Assembly (NCBI GenBank): GCA_051893155.1
Contig: JBJFGY010000104.1
Coordinates: 1-30,759 of the forward strand
From: UBA6448 sp051893155
GTDB lineage: Bacteria; Bacillota_I; Bacilli_A; RF39; UBA660
DNA length: 30,759 nucleotides
Direction of reading: 5' to 3'
Below the pieces are notes generated by a model, which had not been told where the DNA came from, did no database searches, and was given only the letters and a program-made list of their open reading frames with translations. The position numbers and the translations under genes were made by a program. Within the stretch, counting starts at the first letter, position 1. Every line of letters begins with the position of its first letter. Of the stretch, positions 14,821-24,328 are shown piece after piece.

Positions 14821-15720
14821 TTAATTATGTAAACAGACATTATTATTGAAAAAATCAATAATTGAATCGCTTCCTGCTAGAACTTTTCTACTAACTGAAA
14901 TAATATTATCATCTTTTAATGAAAATACCCATTTAACCAATGTTATTTTTCCTTTTTCTATTTCTATACAAGTTATTCCATTAGGATGTATACAAGAACC
15001 ATCATTAAAATAAAGACTTTGGCCAATTTTGGGATATATTGGTCGATGTGTATGGCCTGCAATAATCATAATATTGTTATTTATACTCCATTTTTTTAAT
15101 TTTTTTTCAATCTTTCCTTTAACTCGATAGTTTTTAGCGGCACTTGTAGGATCTTTTATTCCAATACATTCTAAATAACGCCAGAAATGTCTAACTAGCC
15201 AACGAGACAAAATCCATAAATCACTATTTAACATATCTATTTGGTGACCATGAAGTAAAAAAATATTGTAATTTTGATATTCCATTACAATAGCCTCATT
15301 AACTACTAAATTATTAAATAATTGCTCTTCCGTTTTTTTTATATCATTATAATATTTATTAAAATATTTATTTATAACTTCTTGATTTTTTTTAACTATA
15401 TCATGATTTCCATAAAGCATTATTAACTTATTTGAATCATTAAACTTCTTTAAAAGTTTAAAAACATCTAAATGTCCATCAACAATATCTTTATAATTTT
15501 TTACTTCCCACATATCATCACCATCACCAAGTTCTATATAAGTAAAATTATTATGAAAGTAATATAACATTGCAGATTCGAAAATACGTTCATTTTTTAT
15601 AAAATTATCATATGAATTTCCTGCACCTCTATGGCAATCACTCATAATTACGAATTTTGAATTATCATCTATATGAAATCGCTTAGCATTTTTGAAAACC
15701 TTATCTAACTTTTTACTCAT
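14821..15720 (-). CDS. Calcineurin-like metallophosphoesterase
   Basis: The 299-aa product carries the full metallophosphoesterase signature: D28-x-H30 (SDCHRG), GDGDD (65-69), GNHD (104-107), HGH (157-159) and GHTH (222-225). These bind two metal ions and hydrolyse phosphoesters. The layout is similar to UDP-2,3-diacylglucosamine hydrolase-like or serine/threonine phosphatase-like proteins, but the substrate cannot be told from sequence. No signal peptide is present. AGGGGAT precedes ATG 15720, and the start overlaps the end of the DUF4474 gene by 8 nt, so the two are translationally coupled. Confidence 0.88.
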   Translation of the reverse strand: MSKKLDKVFKNAKRFHIDDNSKFVIMSDCHRGAGNSYDNFIKNERIFESAMLYYFHNNFTYIELGDGDDMWEVKNYKDIVDGHLDVFKLLKKFNDSNKLIMLYGNHDIVKKNQEVINKYFNKYYNDIKKTEEQLFNNLVVNEAIVMEYQNYNIFLLHGHQIDMLNSDLWILSRWLVRHFWRYLECIGIKDPTSAAKNYRVKGKIEKKLKKWSINNNIMIIAGHTHRPIYPKIGQSLYFNDGSCIHPNGITCIEIEKGKITLVKWVFSLKDDNIISVSRKVLAGSDSIIDFFNNNVCLHN

Positions 15721-16627
15721 CCTTATCCCCTAAACCAGGAAATACTGAATCATGTAAGAAAATAACATTATTTTGTTTTAAATTGTTTTTTAATATTTCT
15801 TTTTTAGGCACATCTGTTAAAAAATTAGGTATTAATTTTTTTAACATAAAAATTTTTTTATTATTAGTTTCTCCATAATCAATTAAATCCGCAATATACA
15901 TATTATAAAGACTAACATTTTTCTTATTTAAATATTGATTAATTCTAGTACTTAATAAATATCTTGTCCATACTTTAGGAGTTTTAGCTTTTTTAAAAGA
16001 AAAATAAAATGTATTATCAACTATATTATAATATTTTGATTTATGATGTTTTTTCTTAAAAGATTTAAAAAATACTTCCATCATTTCTTTACATGGAAAA
16101 GTTATTTTTATATCCATTGTAAGTTCTTTTGGTTTACTAAACATGCCTAATTTAAATATTGCAAGCCACCAATGTTTAGCACTAATACGTGTAATTTCAT
16201 TACCATTTTTATATAAAATAAAACTCATATCTAACATTTCATCTTCTTGAACTGGAAAATATAATGTTTTTTTATTAACCTTTACTTCTTGAGTATTATA
16301 AACTCCAATTTCTGCACCTGTTACTATTCCATATTGTCCTTTCCAAAAAGTAATTAACCAATTTTTATTATTATAATTAAATCTTATAGGTTCAGTATCT
16401 ACAATCATTCTAAATTCTGGAGCTAAAACATCATATAAATGACAATAACCAAAATTTTTTTGCCAAGCATTTTTTGTAGAATAAAAAGCATCTTTTTTAG
16501 AATCATAAGCAAATCCCATTATTGAAATACCATCATAAGAAAACTTTCCAAATCTTTTTACAAGAATAGATTTTACTATTTTAAATATTATATAACTAAT
16601 TGGCATTAATAAAAAATAAAGTAGCAT
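15713..16627 (-). CDS. DUF4474 domain membrane-anchored protein
   Basis: The protein begins with one membrane helix (residues about 2-22), then a soluble domain with FAYDSKKDAFYSTKNAWQKN, LYDVLAPEFRMIVDTEP and LITFWKGQYGIVTGAEIGVY, which I recognise as DUF4474, of unknown function. The start is ATG 16627, preceded by GGGGTG. The upstream in-frame ATG at 16660 would put this site inside the coding region. It overlaps the metallophosphoesterase gene, suggesting that the two act together at the membrane. Confidence 0.8.
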   Translation of the reverse strand: MLLYFLLMPISYIIFKIVKSILVKRFGKFSYDGISIMGFAYDSKKDAFYSTKNAWQKNFGYCHLYDVLAPEFRMIVDTEPIRFNYNNKNWLITFWKGQYGIVTGAEIGVYNTQEVKVNKKTLYFPVQEDEMLDMSFILYKNGNEITRISAKHWWLAIFKLGMFSKPKELTMDIKITFPCKEMMEVFFKSFKKKHHKSKYYNIVDNTFYFSFKKAKTPKVWTRYLLSTRINQYLNKKNVSLYNMYIADLIDYGETNNKKIFMLKKLIPNFLTDVPKKEILKNNLKQNNVIFLHDSVFPGLGDKDE

Positions 16628-16794
16628 AAAAACACCCCATTCTATTATAAAATATGACAAAATCGTAAAATACGCGAGGGCTAGTACACTACTTAACTTT
16701 TGTTAAATTATAAAAATTAAAAATTATTTTAAATATTCTTTTATTTTTAGTACATAATAATTAAAGAATAATGATTATTTGAAAGGAAAATTAT

Positions 16795-17229
16795 ATGAAA
16801 AAACAAAACTTAAATATTTTAGATGAAGTAAATAAAGGAACAACAATGGGAATGGACGCAATTACATTTATATCTAAAAAAGTAAAAGATAAAAAATTTA
16901 AAAAAGTATTAGATATAGAATATACTAAATATGAACAAATTTCTAATAGAATCAAAGACTTGTATAGTCAATATAGTAATAAAAAACCGCATGAAACTAA
17001 TACTATGAATAAAGCAATGACATGGTATGGTGTTCAAATGAAAACAATGGCTGATGATAGAGTATCTAAATTAGCAGAAATATTAGTGCAAGGAACTAAC
17101 TTAGGAATTATTGAAGGAAGAAGACTATTAAATCAAAATCCAAAAGTTAGTCATAATATTAAAAAAATCTTAAATGATTTTGTTGCTATGCAAGAAGATA
17201 GTTTAGAAACACTTAAAAAGTATCTGTAA
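16795..17229 (+). CDS. Ferritin-like (DUF2383-type) four-helix protein
   Basis: The 144-aa all-helical protein has the pattern of DUF2383/ferritin-like proteins: NKGTTMGMDAITFISKKVKD at the N-terminus, a helix with EYTKYEQISNRIKDLYSQY, and a C-terminal MQEDSLETLKKYL. Family members resemble ferritins, but a complete metal-binding EXXH set is not obvious here, so a metal role is uncertain. AAAGGAAA precedes ATG 16795. It is transcribed alone, convergent with the unknown 448-aa gene. Confidence 0.65.
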   Translation: MKKQNLNILDEVNKGTTMGMDAITFISKKVKDKKFKKVLDIEYTKYEQISNRIKDLYSQYSNKKPHETNTMNKAMTWYGVQMKTMADDRVSKLAEILVQGTNLGIIEGRRLLNQNPKVSHNIKKILNDFVAMQEDSLETLKKYL

Positions 17230-17257
17230 TTAATAAATCATTTTATATTTTCAATAA

Positions 17258-18604
17258 TTATTTACTTTTACAATTTATTTTAGAAATATCTATTATATTA
17301 TTCATTATTTGATGCATATTTTCTTTATTTAATTTACCATTTTTTTTAAGTATTACAAATACTTTAACAATTTGCTTTTTATATATATTAATAAGTTCAT
17401 ATATATCGCTATACACATCATTTTCTTGTATTATTAATAAATCATCCCTAGAAATACCTAAATATGATAATAATGAATGAAAAGCTATATAATTCTCATC
17501 ATTTTCAGATAAGTTATTTTTATATTGCATAGTATCTATATAATAAATTGGTAAATTCATTTCTAAAGAAAGCATTTTTGTTTCTTGATAATCAATATTT
17601 AAATCTTGTTCTCCTAAACCAATTATTAAAATACCACAAGGCTTTGCATTAACAAGAATTTCATTATAACATCCTGAAGAATATAAATCATCACCTTGAC
17701 TTTTTGCTCTTTCTATCCCAATTTTTTCAATAACTTCTGGAGTAGCAAGAATTGTACCTTTTTCTTGATTAACTGAGCCAGTTCCAAAAACATTAGAACC
17801 CAAATCATATGCACTTGCAATAAGAATTTCTGAATTATTTGGGTATATAAATCCAATCTTTCTTGTATTAGAACCATAAGTTGCTATAAAATTAGAACTA
17901 ATCATGCTACAAGATGATTGGTTTGGCCTATTAACTAACAGATTTGCAGTTTCTCTCAAATTACCACCAGATATATTTGAAAATAAGAATCTAAATTTTC
18001 CATTATCATCAATTGAATTCATTAACGAATAATTCCAAATTTGTTTTATTATTTCTGTATATTTTGATTCAATTGTTTTAATATTTACAATACCATTGTT
18101 TAATTTTACACAATCAATAAGTATTTGCTTAATTTTATTTGTATCTAATAACTTTATATATTCATCATTAGTAATTAATGATTTCAAAGATTCTACGGCT
18201 AAATACAATCCTTCTTTTCCTTGAATATCTTTATAATTATTATTTATAAAATCCATATTTTTAATATTATTTATAAAATTATTATATATCGTTAAAATGT
18301 AATTATATTGATTAATAATATCACCATTATTTAATGAAATACTATTTATTATTTTTTTTAAGCTTTCAAGTTCTTGATTACTATTTATTATTATACTTTC
18401 AAAACCATACTTAAATCTGATTATTCCTATTAAGGCAGTTAATTTATCATAGAATAGCTTTAAATTAGATTCATCAGCATTTTTTATTTCTTTTTCAATA
18501 GAGTAAATATATTGCATATCATCATCTAATTTGTCGTTATTATCATATTTCCATGTTTCCATTTCAAAATTTTTTATTAAAGTTAATATATCTTTTTTTA
18601 ACAT
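17258..18604 (-). CDS. Hypothetical protein, 448 aa, helical N-terminus and alpha/beta C-terminus
   Basis: I do not recognise a named family. Residues 1 to about 190 are helical and asparagine/lysine-rich. From about 205 the sequence becomes conserved-looking: ISGGNLRETANLL, CSMISSNFIATYGSNTRKIG, ASAYDLGSNVFGTGSVNQE, GTILATPEVIEKIG, then CYNEILVNAKPCGILIIGL. The GSNVFGTGS loop and CYNEILV strand look like an enzyme's nucleotide-binding region and active site. An ADP-ribosyltransferase-like fold is only a guess. ATG 18604 is preferred over GTG 18613, because AGGATGTG then sits upstream as ribosome binding site. No signal peptide or membrane helix; monocistronic. Confidence 0.7.
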   Translation of the reverse strand: MLKKDILTLIKNFEMETWKYDNNDKLDDDMQYIYSIEKEIKNADESNLKLFYDKLTALIGIIRFKYGFESIIINSNQELESLKKIINSISLNNGDIINQYNYILTIYNNFINNIKNMDFINNNYKDIQGKEGLYLAVESLKSLITNDEYIKLLDTNKIKQILIDCVKLNNGIVNIKTIESKYTEIIKQIWNYSLMNSIDDNGKFRFLFSNISGGNLRETANLLVNRPNQSSCSMISSNFIATYGSNTRKIGFIYPNNSEILIASAYDLGSNVFGTGSVNQEKGTILATPEVIEKIGIERAKSQGDDLYSSGCYNEILVNAKPCGILIIGLGEQDLNIDYQETKMLSLEMNLPIYYIDTMQYKNNLSENDENYIAFHSLLSYLGISRDDLLIIQENDVYSDIYELINIYKKQIVKVFVILKKNGKLNKENMHQIMNNIIDISKINCKSK

Positions 18605-18782
18605 TTGTGTCACATCCTAATCTATAATAATATAATAACACATCATTATTATTTTTTTACAATATTTTACACATAATTATTTCTCATTTAAAATATTTAA
18701 TTTATTTTAAAATATAATATTTATATATATAACAAATTTATAAGAATTAAAAATTGTAAAACTTCTTTATAATACATTGCTT

Positions 18783-19421
18783 TTATTTAACAAAATATTT
18801 AAAAAACATTAATAAACTAAGTGACAATAATATTCCCCCAATAATATCTGTAAACCAATGAACACCAGAAATAAATCTTAATAATGGAAGTAAAATCATT
18901 ATAATAAATGAAATGATATTTTCAAGTTTAGCAATTTTATTATTTTTGAATATAGCATTATTTAACATAATAGAACTACCACATATACATATTGCAAGTA
19001 TTGTATGTGATGATGGATAAGAAGATTCTAGAATGCCTTCAATAATGACTGGTCGAAAATTTATTATTACTTTTTCAAATAAAACATAAATTCCTAGTAC
19101 AATAATATAAAATATAGCTAAATAATATAAATTATTATTTACTTTTTTAAAACTTTTTTCTTTTATTAAAGAATAAAATCCAATAATAGCATAAAACAAA
19201 ACTATAATTACTGGAATAATTCCCAATATTTCAGTTAACTGATATATTTTATTATGAAAACCAATTTTATTTGCAAAAAAATTATTTATTGTAGAAAGAC
19301 CTACTGAAGTATTATGTGGGCCTATATTTTTTACATCAACAAATTTAATAATAGTTGTAAAAATTATAAATATTATTAAAAAAATTATTCCAATTATTAA
19401 ATATGTCTTTTTATTTTTCAT
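18783..19421 (-). CDS. PAP2-family phosphatase
   Basis: The 212-aa integral membrane protein has about six helices and the three PAP2 motifs: K117...R123-P124, PSSH (136-139) and R182-x5-H188-x3-D192 (RFISGVHWFTD). It would dephosphorylate lipid phosphates or pyrophosphates such as phosphatidic acid or undecaprenyl pyrophosphate at the outer face of the membrane. A GGTAGTGA sequence lies before ATG 19421. It is divergent from the ku gene. A separate UppP lies at 27185-27997, so lipid-carrier recycling may be served twice in this window. Confidence 0.88.
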   Translation of the reverse strand: MKNKKTYLIIGIIFLIIFIIFTTIIKFVDVKNIGPHNTSVGLSTINNFFANKIGFHNKIYQLTEILGIIPVIIVLFYAIIGFYSLIKEKSFKKVNNNLYYLAIFYIIVLGIYVLFEKVIINFRPVIIEGILESSYPSSHTILAICICGSSIMLNNAIFKNNKIAKLENIISFIIMILLPLLRFISGVHWFTDIIGGILLSLSLLMFFKYFVK

Positions 19422-19522
19422 AACATCACTACCTAAAAAAAGTTTACAATATTTGTTTTAAATTTACAATATAAATAACATAAATTATTAGTTTAATGTC
19501 AATAATATTTATAGGTGATTTA

Positions 19523-20272
19523 ATGGCAAATATCCACAGTAATATTTCATTTGGACTTGTAAATATTCCGGTAATAGAAAACCCAATTATTAAAAATAAT
19601 GATACATCCTTTAATCAATTACATGAAAAATGTTTACATAGAATAACCTATGTAAAATATTGTCCACATTGTAAAAAAAATATCAAAGAAAAAGATATTG
19701 TAAAAGGATATGAATATGAAAAAGATAAATATATAGTTTTTAAAAAAGATGAACTAAATAAATTAAAGCCAGAAAATGAAAAAGAAATTGAGATAATATC
19801 ATTTGTACCATTAAAAGAAATAGATCCAATTTACTTTGAAAAAAGTTATGAACTTTCCTTTAGTGGTAAAGGCAAAAGTTATTTTTTATTTTATGAAGCA
19901 TTAAAAAAAACAGGTTTAGTAGCACTTGCAAAAACAGTAATTTCAAGTAAATTTTATTACTCTATATTGCGATTATCACAAAAGAAAATAATTATGACTA
20001 CTCTATTTTTTGAAGAAGAAGTCAATATAAATGAAGAAAATATAAAATATGATATTAATGAAAAAGAATTAAATTTAGCAATTAAACTAATTGAATCATT
20101 AAAAGGAAAATTTGAACCAGAAAAATATAAAGATGAATATCAAGAAAATATACGTAATGCAATAGATAAAAAAATAAATGGTAAACCTATTAAAAGTGCT
20201 AAAAAAACAAGTAGAAAACAAATTAATGATTTAATGGAAGCACTAGAAAAAAGTCTTAAGGAAACTAAATGA
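19523..20272 (+). CDS. ku: Ku, DNA end-binding protein of bacterial NHEJ
   Basis: The 249-aa product is a bacterial Ku homodimer subunit that rings DNA ends and recruits LigD. Signatures are the N-terminal ISFGLVNIPV strand, LHEKCLHRITYVKYCPHC (about 33-50), KGYEYEKDKYIVF, and the core with LRLSQKKIIMTTLFFEEEV. The C-terminal 45 residues are lysine-rich, as usual. The start is ATG 19523 because GGTGAT (19514-19519) precedes it; the longer frame from 19496 would include that site. Its TGA stop overlaps the ATG of the ligase gene, so it is the first gene of a coupled repair operon. Confidence 0.93.
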   Translation: MANIHSNISFGLVNIPVIENPIIKNNDTSFNQLHEKCLHRITYVKYCPHCKKNIKEKDIVKGYEYEKDKYIVFKKDELNKLKPENEKEIEIISFVPLKEIDPIYFEKSYELSFSGKGKSYFLFYEALKKTGLVALAKTVISSKFYYSILRLSQKKIIMTTLFFEEEVNINEENIKYDINEKELNLAIKLIESLKGKFEPEKYKDEYQENIRNAIDKKINGKPIKSAKKTSRKQINDLMEALEKSLKETK

Positions 20273-21153
20273 ATCTATGGAAAAATAGGAATTTTACTCC
20301 TATGCTTTTAAAAGAAATAGATAAACCTTTTAATTCAAAAAAACATTACTATGAACTTAAATATGATGGTTATAGAGCTTTAATATTTGTTAATAAAAAT
20401 GAAATATATATTCAAAGTCGTAATAAAAACGATATAACTTATCTTTATCCAGAACTTTCAAATATAAAAAAAATTGTTGATAAAAAAGTAATTTTTGATG
20501 GAGAAATTGTAATATTTGAAAATAATAAACCATCATTTAATAAAATATCTAAAAGAAGTAAATTAAAAAATAAAAATTTAATTAAAAAAGAAAGTATAAA
20601 TAATCCTGTTATATTTATTGCATTTGATATATTATATGAAAATAGGAATTTAACAAATTTACCGCTTATTGAAAGAAAAAAAATATTAGAAAAATATCAA
20701 GATACAGACTTTTTTATTAAATCAAAAGTATATTTAAATAATGGCATAAAATTATATAATTTTGTCCAAAAAAATAATCTAGAAGGTATTGTTATAAAAG
20801 ATATAAATGGCTTATATCACATAAATAAAAGAACATCTGATTTTATAAAAGTTAAAAATATTAAATCAGATAATTTCATTATAGCGGGTTATATAGATAA
20901 TAATAAATATACTTCTTCATTAATATTATGTGAAAAATATAATAATGATTATATTTATGTTGGTAAAGTATTAATAAGCAAAAAAAAGAACTTATATGAA
21001 AAAATTTTAAATATTAAAAAAAGCAAAAATTATTTAAAAATTGATAGTAATAATATTACATTTATAAAACCAATATTATCGTGCAAAATTAATTATTTAG
21101 AAAGGACTAAAAATGGGCATTTAAGACATCCCAAACTTATAACAAATGAATAA
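20269..21153 (+). CDS. ligD: ATP-dependent DNA ligase (LigD LIG domain)
   Basis: The 294-aa product is a compact LigD-type ligase. K31 in ELKYDGYR is the adenylated lysine; DGEIV, FIAFDILYE, LEGIVIKD and DFIKVKN are motifs III to V. The C-terminal part is the OB fold with the ERTKNGHLRHP ending. It seals double-strand breaks brought together by Ku. It overlaps ku by 4 bases (ATGA) and the PE-POL frame by 8. LIG is a free-standing protein here, with phosphoesterase and polymerase parts in a separate frame, unlike the single multidomain LigD of most bacteria. Confidence 0.92.
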   Translation: MNLWKNRNFTPMLLKEIDKPFNSKKHYYELKYDGYRALIFVNKNEIYIQSRNKNDITYLYPELSNIKKIVDKKVIFDGEIVIFENNKPSFNKISKRSKLKNKNLIKKESINNPVIFIAFDILYENRNLTNLPLIERKKILEKYQDTDFFIKSKVYLNNGIKLYNFVQKNNLEGIVIKDINGLYHINKRTSDFIKVKNIKSDNFIIAGYIDNNKYTSSLILCEKYNNDYIYVGKVLISKKKNLYEKILNIKKSKNYLKIDSNNITFIKPILSCKINYLERTKNGHLRHPKLITNE

Positions 21154-22489
21154 ATAAAAAAATTATAATTCAAAAAGAGATTTTAATATTACTTATGAAC
21201 CAAAAGGAATAATTAAAAAAAAGAAAAAGAAAGAAAAAATATTTGTTATTCAACATCATTATGCTAAAAAAGAACACTATGATTTACGACTTGAAAAAAA
21301 TAATGTTCTAATAAGTTTTGCAATTCCCAAAGGACTTTCTTATAATCCAAAGGATAAGAGATTAGCAATTAAAGTTGAAGATCATCCATATTCATATAAA
21401 GACTTCGAAGGAGTTATCCCAAAAGGACAATATGGTGCTGGAAAAGTTATGCTTTGGGATCTAGGAACATATGAAATAATTGAAAATAAAAAAATGGATT
21501 TTAGTAAAAAAATTTTAATAAATTTTAATGGAAAAAGAATTAAAGGTTTATGGATGATTATAAAATTTAAAGAAAATTATTTAATTATTAAAGAAAAAGA
21601 TAAATATGCAAAAAAAAGTCTAGGAATTACTAAATTTAAAACAAGTATTAAAAGTGGTAAGACTATAGATGAAATAAATGATATAAATATTGATATTACA
21701 AGCCCTAATAAAGTAATTTACCCCAAAGATAAAATTACTAAACTTGATATTATAAATTATTATAATAAAATTAAAGATAGAGTTTTTCCATTTTTAGAAA
21801 ATAGATTAATAAGTGTTGTAAGAGCACCAGATAATATTAATAAAGAAACATTTTATATGAAACATTTAAATTCTAAAAATAATAATTTAGGAATTAAAAA
21901 AATTAAAGGAAAAAATTATTTTTATTTTAAAAATGGAAATGGTTTATTAAATGAAGTAAATATGAATAGTTATGAGTTTCATATATGGTTAAGTCAAAAA
22001 AATAATATTAATCATCCTGATTTACTTATATTTGATTTAGATCCAGATGATAAAATAAATAATAATATACTTATAAAAGTTACATTGGATTTAAAAAAAA
22101 TATTAGATAAACTAAAACTTAAATCTTATATTAAAACTAGTGGTGGAAAAGGATATCATATTTTTGTTTTACTTAAAACTTCATCTTGGAGCAAAACTGA
22201 AAAAATAGCCTATGATATAGCAAATATTTTATATAATCAAAATCCGGATATTGTTACATTAAATATGAGTAAAAAGAAAAGAACTGGAAAAATTTTTATT
22301 GATTATTATCGTAATAAAAAAGGAGCAACATGTGTAATGCCATACTCCTTAAGACTTAAAAATGGAGCAGCAGTTTCTTGCCCTATAAATTGGAATGAAA
22401 TTCATAAAATAAAACCTAGTGATATAACTATTAAAAATATTGATAAACGATTAAAAAAACCATGTCCTTGGAAAGATTTTTTTAATTAA
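21146..22489 (+). CDS. ligD: LigD phosphoesterase-polymerase (PE-POL), TAA at codon 4
   Basis: The frame encodes a 3'-phosphoesterase domain (HHYAKKEHYDLRLE, AIKVEDHPYSY, EGVIPKGQYGAG) followed by a primase/polymerase domain (FDLDPDD with catalytic aspartates, KTSGGKGYHIF, GKIFIDYYRN). Both process DNA ends before ligation. The only ATG that keeps the whole PE domain is at 21146, overlapping the ligase stop, as expected for a coupled operon. Its codons read ATG AAT AAA TAA, so a stop falls at codon 4 (21155-21157). The frame is then open to 22489. The first later ATG, 21449, would delete nearly all of the PE domain but leave POL. Either the PE part is newly lost, or the sequence has an error at that base. 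Confidence 0.82.
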
Positions 22490-22596
22490 TCAATTTTAAA
22501 TAAATAATAATCTTTTACTAAAATAATTAAATTAAAAAATATTTCATTTTTATATTTTTATTAATTTTACTATATAATTTAAATATAGGAGATAAA

Positions 22597-24300
22597 ATGT
22601 TTTTATATAAATTAGATAGAAAATTAAAGTCATATTCAAAATGGAATAAGTACTATACAAAAGAAGAAAGAAAGTTAAAAGTTAAGGATGAAACAATATA
22701 TGATTATTTTTATCGTTATGCAAATACTCATTTAAAAGATAGTGCACTAAATTATTATAATAAAAAATTTACATATGAATATATGTTAAAAAATATTGAT
22801 AAGCTTGCAGTATCTTTAACTGAATTAGGTGTTAATAAAATGGATATTATTACTCTTATTTTGCCAAATATACCTGAAGCAATAATTTTATTCTATGCAA
22901 TAAATAAAATTGGCGCAGTTAGTAATATGGTTCATCCCTTATCAAGTGAAGATGAAATGAAAAATATTTTAATTAACAATGAAAGTAAAATTATTATTAC
23001 AATAGATGCAGCATATGATAAATTAAAAGATATTACATTAGGTACTAATATTGAAAAAATTATTGGTATTTCAGCTTCAAGATCTCTTCCACTAGTACTT
23101 AAAACTCTTTATAATATTAAAACTTTTGGAAAGAATAAAAAACCAATAAAAAAAATATTCAGTAAATATAATATATTAGTTAAAAATAATGGCAATTATT
23201 TTTATAAAAAAAATTATAATGTTAAAGAAAAACCAGCTTGTATATTACAAAGTGGAGGAACTACAGGAACAAGTAAAGGTATAGTATTATCAAATTCTAA
23301 TTTTAATAGTTTTACTATAGAAGCACAAATAATGCTTAAAAAATTAAAACCTAAAGATAAGGTTTTAGCAATATTACCTATTTTTCATGGATTTGGACTT
23401 GCTTTTAGTATAAATTCTATGCTATGTTTAGGCGTAGAAGTAATATTAATTCCAGCATTTAAATCGATAGATTTTTCCAAAATTTTAATAAAATATAAAC
23501 CTCAAATGATTTTTGGAGTTCCAACTCTTTATGAATCTTTACTTCAAACAAAAGATATTGATTTATCATATTTAAAATATGCTGTTTGTGGTGGAGATAG
23601 TTTATCAGAAAATCTTGAACTTAATATAAATGAATTTTTTTTAAAACACAATGCAAATATTAAGATTTCTCAAGGATATGGTATGACAGAATGTCTTGCT
23701 GGAGCAATAGCAAATTTTGATTTTCATGATAAAATTGGAAGCATTGGCATTCCAGGACCTGGAAATGATGTTAAAATTGTTAAGCCCCATACCCAAAACG
23801 AAGTATCTAATAATACCCCTGGTGAAATATGTATTTCAGGCCCAACTATAATGCTTGGTTATTTAAATAATGAAAAAGAAACAAATATGGCTTTACAGAA
23901 ACATAAAGATGGATATACATGGCTTCATACTGGTGATATTGGCTACATCGATAATGATGGACTAATATATTTTAAACAAAGACTTAAAAGAATGATTATA
24001 TCTTCTGGATATAATGTTTATCCTTCTCATGTAGAAAATATAATATGCTCTCATGAAGCAGTTTTAACTTGCATTGTAATTGGTATTTCACATCCATATA
24101 AAGTTGAAGTTCCAAAAGCAATTATCGTTCTAAAAAATACATATATAGATAATCCAATTTTAAGAATGAATATAAAAAATTATGTTGAAAAAAAGTTAGC
24201 AAAATTTGAATGGCCTTATAAATATGAATTTAGAAAATCACTTCCAAAAACCAAAATGGGTAAAATTGACTTTAAAAAATTACAAAATGAAAACAAATAA
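22597..24300 (+). CDS. AMP-binding acyl-CoA synthetase
   Basis: The 567-aa product is an ANL-superfamily adenylate-forming enzyme, probably a long-chain fatty acid-CoA ligase. Motifs are the P-loop SGGTTGTSKG (219-228), YGMTE (361-365), TGDIG (445-449), the hinge region FKQRLKRMIISSGYNVYPSH and the catalytic lysine region PKTKMGKIDF (K556). It activates fatty acids with ATP and transfers them to CoA or another carrier. TATAAT (22573-22578) and AGGAG precede ATG 22597, so it has its own promoter. It is convergent with the envelope-protein genes that follow. Substrate not predictable. Confidence 0.9.
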   Translation: MFLYKLDRKLKSYSKWNKYYTKEERKLKVKDETIYDYFYRYANTHLKDSALNYYNKKFTYEYMLKNIDKLAVSLTELGVNKMDIITLILPNIPEAIILFYAINKIGAVSNMVHPLSSEDEMKNILINNESKIIITIDAAYDKLKDITLGTNIEKIIGISASRSLPLVLKTLYNIKTFGKNKKPIKKIFSKYNILVKNNGNYFYKKNYNVKEKPACILQSGGTTGTSKGIVLSNSNFNSFTIEAQIMLKKLKPKDKVLAILPIFHGFGLAFSINSMLCLGVEVILIPAFKSIDFSKILIKYKPQMIFGVPTLYESLLQTKDIDLSYLKYAVCGGDSLSENLELNINEFFLKHNANIKISQGYGMTECLAGAIANFDFHDKIGSIGIPGPGNDVKIVKPHTQNEVSNNTPGEICISGPTIMLGYLNNEKETNMALQKHKDGYTWLHTGDIGYIDNDGLIYFKQRLKRMIISSGYNVYPSHVENIICSHEAVLTCIVIGISHPYKVEVPKAIIVLKNTYIDNPILRMNIKNYVEKKLAKFEWPYKYEFRKSLPKTKMGKIDFKKLQNENK

Positions 24301-24301
24301 A

Positions 24302-24328
24302 AAGATTAATTATACTCTAACTAATCTT
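24302..24328. terminator. Possible bidirectional terminator between convergent genes
   Basis: AAGATTA (24302-24308) and TAATCTT (24322-24328) form a 7-bp stem in the 9-bp gap and the first codons of the convergent gene's end. The T-tract is weak. Confidence 0.3.
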
